A DNA stretch of 21,914 nucleotides. Source: a virus. The stretch spans positions 1 through 21,914 of the IMG/VR virus record IMGVR_UViG_3300042525_000235. One strand, given 5' to 3'. The notes beneath the pieces were generated by a model. That model ran no database searches and was not told the origin of the DNA. It saw nothing but the letters and a program-made list of their open reading frames with translations. Shown here piece by piece: positions 18,155-21,914 of the stretch (position 1 is the stretch's first letter; each line of letters starts with the position of its first letter). The translations under genes and the position numbers were made by a program.

Positions 18155-19516
18155 TCAGAGCGTCATTCGGACGAGAGCGCCGGAGGCCGTGGCCGAGCCG
18201 ACGTTCGCGCACACGATGTCGAACCGCTCGGTTGCGCGGAAGGCGATCTCGTCCTGCTCGAACGCGTTGAGCGCCGAGTCGGAGAACGCAACCGCCTGCT
18301 GGCGACGGTCGCCGAAGATGCAGCCTTGCGCGAGGTCGCCGATGTACGCGAAGGTCGCGCCAGCCGACTGAGTCGCCGGAATCACCTGAGTGAACTCGAC
18401 CGGGTATCCGAGGAACCGAGGCGAGGTCAGGCCGCCCGCGACTTCCGCTGCGGTCGCGCCGCCAGACGATGCAGCAAGACGCTCGAACGCGCCGTGGTAC
18501 GCCGCCTTCGGGCAGAAGATCTTGATGTTGTTCCGCTGAGCCGCCCAAGCGGGCAACTTCGCAAGACCAGCCGAGATTTCCGCGAGGGTGACGCCGGAGT
18601 ACGCCGACGCGCCGCCGTCCGACACCTGATAGGTGGCGTCCGTAAGCGAGTTGAGCAGGCCGACGATGCCGCCGAACGTAGACGTACCGTCGCCGTTGAA
18701 GCCGCAGTCATCTTCCTTGAGCGCGAATGCGTAGGCCATCTCGCCAGCGAGATCGTCGCCGAGGTTGACGACGTTGTCCTCGTTGAGTTCGCTGGAGATC
18801 GTGCCGACGATGCCCAACTTCTTCGCGACCAACTGGACCTGATCCATCGTCTGCTGCGACTCGGTGATGGCCTGAGCCTCGCCGACGAAGTAGGCGGTGT
18901 ACGTTCCGACGCGCTTCGGAAGCCGCTTCACGTCGCTGCCCATCGGCACGACGCGGGCGTTGCGACGGAAGACGCCGTACTGCTCGCGCAGGGTGATGAT
19001 CTCAGTCTCGAACTCGTCCGGAACGGCAAAGCCGCCCGAGGAATTGATGCCTTCGACGTTGCCCTTGATGCGGACGATGCCGATTCCGTTCGCCTTGCAC
19101 CACTCGGCGCTCTTGACGTGGCCGAGGGAGCCAAGCACCCAGCGGCCCATCTTGTACGCCGTCTCCTTGCTCTTCAAGTGCTTGAGCGCTCCGAAGGTCC
19201 GAGCGGTGTCCCAGTCCTTCGCGATCTCCGCGCGGACGTGGAACTTCGACGCGAGGACTTCCTGCGCGAGCGACTTGCGGACGGCCTTGGCCACCGCGTC
19301 GGCATCGACGCCGTCGTTCTCGACTTCGGTAGCGGCGGGCGCTGCGGCCTTGATCACGACGTCGAGCGACGCCGGATCGACGGCCATGCCAGCCTCGTCA
19401 ACGATCATGTAGTTCTCGAGGACGAGCGACTTCTGAGCGATGACGCCCGCTTCGCCCTTCTGCTTCGCGGCCTTCTCAAGCACGGTCGAGAAGTCGCTGA
19501 TGTTCATGGTCTTCAT
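18155..19516 (-). CDS. HK97-type major capsid protein
   Basis: The product is 453 residues. I chose ATG 19516 (MKTMNISDFSTVLEKAAKQK), with GGAG eight bases upstream; an ATG three codons later is possible. Residues 1 to about 150 are charged and helical, matching the delta (scaffold) domain. The core begins near EGINSSGGFAVPDEFETEII (155-174), the usual N-arm entry, and contains QYGVFRRNARVVPM, GFNGDGTSTFGGIVGLLNSL, QRNNIKIFCPKAAYHGAF and the final domain EQDEIAFRATERFDIVCANV. The adjacent prohead protease would cut off the delta domain. A strong hairpin follows. Confidence 0.9.
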   Translation of the reverse strand: MKTMNISDFSTVLEKAAKQKGEAGVIAQKSLVLENYMIVDEAGMAVDPASLDVVIKAAAPAATEVENDGVDADAVAKAVRKSLAQEVLASKFHVRAEIAKDWDTARTFGALKHLKSKETAYKMGRWVLGSLGHVKSAEWCKANGIGIVRIKGNVEGINSSGGFAVPDEFETEIITLREQYGVFRRNARVVPMGSDVKRLPKRVGTYTAYFVGEAQAITESQQTMDQVQLVAKKLGIVGTISSELNEDNVVNLGDDLAGEMAYAFALKEDDCGFNGDGTSTFGGIVGLLNSLTDATYQVSDGGASAYSGVTLAEISAGLAKLPAWAAQRNNIKIFCPKAAYHGAFERLAASSGGATAAEVAGGLTSPRFLGYPVEFTQVIPATQSAGATFAYIGDLAQGCIFGDRRQQAVAFSDSALNAFEQDEIAFRATERFDIVCANVGSATASGALVRMTL

Positions 19517-19581
19517 GTGAAAACTCCGTCTTGCGCGGTCGCCTTCGTCCCGAGGTTGTCTTTCAGGCACTCGCCGTAGGA

Positions 19582-20256
19582 TCAACCGGGCGGGAGGTAG
19601 ATCGCGCCCTTCGCCCGCGCGATCTCGCGTCGGACGATGCTGTCTACGTCAATCGGCGCGCGCTTCGTCTTGGTTGAGAGCGCGGGGACGTTCACCGTCA
19701 CGACAACGCGCTTCGGCGCTTCGATGCCGAACCACTTCTTCGCGGCCACTGGCGACATGACGCCCTTGCGGACTGCGGTGATGAGCGCCTCCGGATTCGC
19801 TTGCAGCGGAGCAAGCGAAACCTCAAGCAACTTCCACCGAGAGAACACGGTCGAGACGTTGCCGCCGTACTTCTTGCGGTCAACCTCCGTCGCGCGGCGC
19901 GCGCCGCCGTCCTCCGGCACGAAGCCGACGCTGACTCCGTTCACGATGCCTTGGCCTACCAGCGCGGCGGCGACCTCAGGAAAGAACTCGCCGACGTAGC
20001 CATCGGGCCGCTGCGCGAACGTGAACTCTCCGACGATGTCGCGATCCCGGCGCTTCAGTCCGACGCTCTTGCCGACAGGCTGCGAGTAGTCGTGGTTCCA
20101 GAACAGCACCGGGTTGCGCTCGAACTCGGTGGCGTTCATTCCCTGAGGGACAAGCACCTCACCGTCCCGGTCGATTGTCTCTGCGGTAATCACGGCGGTG
20201 AATCCGCGCGGCGTGCCTTCAAGACGTGCGGGGAGAGCCTTGCGATTCGGGTTCAT
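19582..20256 (-). CDS. HK97-family prohead protease
   Basis: The product is 224 residues from ATG 20256, after GGAGGTGAAGGA and overlapping the portal-fusion stop by 4 bases. Family hallmarks are visible: TAETIDRDGEVLVPQGMN, the histidine region VLFWNHDYSQPVGKS (His55), and the serine region IVNGVSVGFVPED (Ser109), with WKLLEVSLAPLQANPEAL downstream. It is a serine protease of the HK97 gp4 type that matures the capsid. The C-terminal 60 residues are basic (KRVVVTVNVPALSTKTKRAP) and may bind the scaffold. Confidence 0.9.
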   Translation of the reverse strand: MNPNRKALPARLEGTPRGFTAVITAETIDRDGEVLVPQGMNATEFERNPVLFWNHDYSQPVGKSVGLKRRDRDIVGEFTFAQRPDGYVGEFFPEVAAALVGQGIVNGVSVGFVPEDGGARRATEVDRKKYGGNVSTVFSRWKLLEVSLAPLQANPEALITAVRKGVMSPVAAKKWFGIEAPKRVVVTVNVPALSTKTKRAPIDVDSIVRREIARAKGAIYLPPG

Positions 20257-21914
20257 TCCTTCACCTCCGCGTTGAGCGCGATGCGCGCTTGGTCGATGGC
20301 CCCGGAGCGGCTGATGCGCTCGTAGACCGCTTCCAGTTCCGGCGTCAACTTCGGCTGCATCGAGCAGCGGCAGTTGGGGTGCAGCGGCGGGCCGTTGACG
20401 TTCTCGTAGTCGAGCATCATTGCGCCGCCGTCCGCGCCGGTGAGAGTGTCGCCCTTCTTGAAGAACGCGTCATCGAGGCCGATGGACTTCTCGCCGAACG
20501 CCTTCGCCGCCGCCTCGCAGAACTCGCACGGGTCCGGAGCGAGAAGCCACGTCTTGCCCGTCACCACGCCAGTTGCCTTCCACGCCTCGACTTCGGCCAC
20601 GCGCGCCGCGCGCATCGACTCCGTGCGGGCAATGGTCCGCGCTCGGCTCCACGATCCGTCCTCGCCCTTCTGACCGTCTGCCCATTCCTGCACCCGCTTG
20701 GCCAACTGGTCGGAAGTCTCGCCCTTCTCCAAGCCGTCGCCCAACAGGTCGCGGACGCGAACCGACGTCTGCTCCGTGACGCCTGACGCCGTCGTGCGCG
20801 CGATACGCACCGACTCGCTCTCGGCGTACTTCGCGAGGTCTTGGCGCTCGACGGAGAAATCGACGCTGGTCGCCACCTTCGACACCGTCTCGATGCCGAC
20901 GTCAACGCCGACCGAGATTGCCTCGCGCAGATACGGCGACAGCGCCTCAACGATCTCGCGCTGGTAGGACCGCGCCTTGAGGACGTTCTCGACCTGTACG
21001 ACCAGTTCCCGCGTCGGGCTGGGCGCGGCGGCAATCAGCGCGAGGATGTCTTTGACCTGAGCGTCGAAGACGTCGGACACGGCCTTCGCAGCCTTGTCCT
21101 CGTTCTTGCCGATCTTGTCGCCTTCGCTCTCGGCGCTCTTGGTCTGAATGCCATCGGATACGGCGTCCTCCCACACGGCGCGATGCGACAGCCGCTTTGA
21201 CCTCGCGCAGCCACAGCCGCATGATTTTGATGAAGGTGCTGGTTGTCGCGACGCGATAGCCTCATCAAGCGTCTTGCCTTCGCTACACATGGAGTACGCG
21301 ATTGCCACGGCCTGATCCTGCTCGTAGCCCTCGTCAATCAACTTGCCGACCTTGTCGGAGACGCAGTCGCCCAGCGCGTCCTTCGTCTTGACCTCCGGCG
21401 TAAGATCGGCAGCGAGTTCCGGCGTGGCCGTCCCGCCCGTCGCAGTCGGCTTGTTCGCCAGTTGAATCGTCGCGCCATCGACGGATGCCAGCCCGAACGG
21501 CGACGGCGGCGCGACGGGGACGCCGCCAAGCGGCTGGCCGTTGATGAGAAGCCGATCCGCGTTCGCGTCGGCCACCTCCTCAAGACCCTCCATCATGCGC
21601 GCTTCGTTTGCCGTGATGATGCCGCCAGCGACGTAGCCGCGCCGCTTCTCAAACTCAAAGCGTTCGTCGGCTCCCACCGGGTTGTCGTAGGCGAGGAACG
21701 CATCATCCTCGATTCCGAACAGCGGCAACAGCGTCTGATTCAAGACCTCTTCGTCCATCCGCATGAGCGGCAACACGCTGGTCGCCTTCCACGACGTGAA
21801 GCCCACCGTCGCGCTCGCGAGGTTCGGGTCGTTCGCCTTCAGCATCGAGACAGGAACGCCGAACACTGCGGCGATCTCCTCCACGATCTGCTCGCGTCCG
21901 GCCATGTCCTTCGG
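20253..21914 (-). CDS. portal protein fused to a MuF-like head morphogenesis domain, 5' end cut
   Basis: The reading frame is open at base 21914 (codons PKD before the first visible Met), so the start lies outside. Counting from Met21905, residues 1-120 are the end of an HK97-type portal (REQIVEEIAAVFGVPVSML, then the crown helix LPLMRMDEEVLNQTLLPLF). About 178-212 is a small Cys module (CVSDKVGKLIDEGYEQDQAV to YSMC) and 229-233 is CGCGC. About 290-530 is a MuF domain: RTIARTESMRAARVAEVEAW, a CxxC pair at 460/463 and the closing PPLHPNCRC. MuF proteins are minor capsid proteins encoded just after the portal; here both share one chain of at least 550 residues with no stop between. Confidence 0.85.
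   Translation of the reverse strand, partial: PKDMAGREQIVEEIAAVFGVPVSMLKANDPNLASATVGFTSWKATSVLPLMRMDEEVLNQTLLPLFGIEDDAFLAYDNPVGADERFEFEKRRGYVAGGIITANEARMMEGLEEVADANADRLLINGQPLGGVPVAPPSPFGLASVDGATIQLANKPTATGGTATPELAADLTPEVKTKDALGDCVSDKVGKLIDEGYEQDQAVAIAYSMCSEGKTLDEAIASRQPAPSSKSCGCGCARSKRLSHRAVWEDAVSDGIQTKSAESEGDKIGKNEDKAAKAVSDVFDAQVKDILALIAAAPSPTRELVVQVENVLKARSYQREIVEALSPYLREAISVGVDVGIETVSKVATSVDFSVERQDLAKYAESESVRIARTTASGVTEQTSVRVRDLLGDGLEKGETSDQLAKRVQEWADGQKGEDGSWSRARTIARTESMRAARVAEVEAWKATGVVTGKTWLLAPDPCEFCEAAAKAFGEKSIGLDDAFFKKGDTLTGADGGAMMLDYENVNGPPLHPNCRCSMQPKLTPELEAVYERISRSGAIDQARIALNAEVKE

Noticed and set aside
17942-19579. A 545-codon plus-strand frame opposite the capsid gene
   Set aside because: The capsid gene is clear on the minus strand; the opposite frame is Arg/Asp/Val-rich without features.
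1-21914. CRISPR arrays, tRNA genes, rRNA, insertion sequences or an att site
   Set aside because: I looked for regularly spaced repeats, cloverleaf-like segments, transposase motifs and terminal inverted repeats and saw none. No integrase is present to point to an att site.

Overview
This window is a piece of a tailed double-stranded DNA phage or prophage, most likely a siphovirus. It holds a compact head and tail module with the HK97-type order (portal, prohead protease, major capsid, connectors, tail tube, frameshifted chaperones, tape measure). It also holds a RecT-type annealing protein, a Gp157-like protein and a helicase-loader-like protein. The DNA is GC-rich with GC-rich third codon positions. 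Most genes have strong GGAGG-type ribosome sites and overlap by 1 to 4 bases (ATGA, GTGA, TTGA, TGATG). The host is therefore probably a GC-rich bacterium that uses Shine-Dalgarno sites; I cannot name it. No integrase, terminase or lysis gene lies in the window, and both edges cut genes.

Late module, 7046-21914, all on the minus strand and read from right to left: portal fused to a MuF domain (cut by the right edge), prohead protease, major capsid protein, decoration-like protein, a glycosyltransferase-like protein, a small head protein, the connector series (gp6-like, head closure, HK97 gp10-like, tail terminator), tail tube, a small tail protein, tail chaperone G with a -1 frameshifted GT product, a short tape measure, then a run of tail-tip and virion proteins ending with a 460-residue protein that has a jelly-roll-like carbohydrate-binding segment. 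Two tail-tip genes are clearly less GC-rich than the rest.

Switch-like centre, 6601-7088: the only plus-strand gene I can support starts inside a 23-bp near-palindrome and converges on the end of the late module. A 31-residue membrane peptide starts the leftward early operon 45 bases away.

Early module, 1-6696, minus strand: the membrane peptide, RecT, an HTH protein, then a 244-bp non-coding region with two 8-G runs, hairpins and promoter-like sites. A helicase-loader-like gene follows, then a 180-bp promoter region, then about a dozen small genes. These include Gp157, a CsrA-like protein, a winged-helix-like protein and a two-helix membrane protein. The small genes are joined by nearly identical ribosome-site/stop/start junctions, and two share a 39-bp duplication, which suggests an actively shuffled accessory set.

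The points most worth a second look are the GGGAAAC frameshift site, the palindrome-covered start of the lone plus-strand gene, the possible origin at 5076-5319, the CsrA-like protein with a shared CAGGAGAC leader on four genes, the portal-MuF fusion with a Cys-rich linker, and the glycosyltransferase-like gene set inside the head module.
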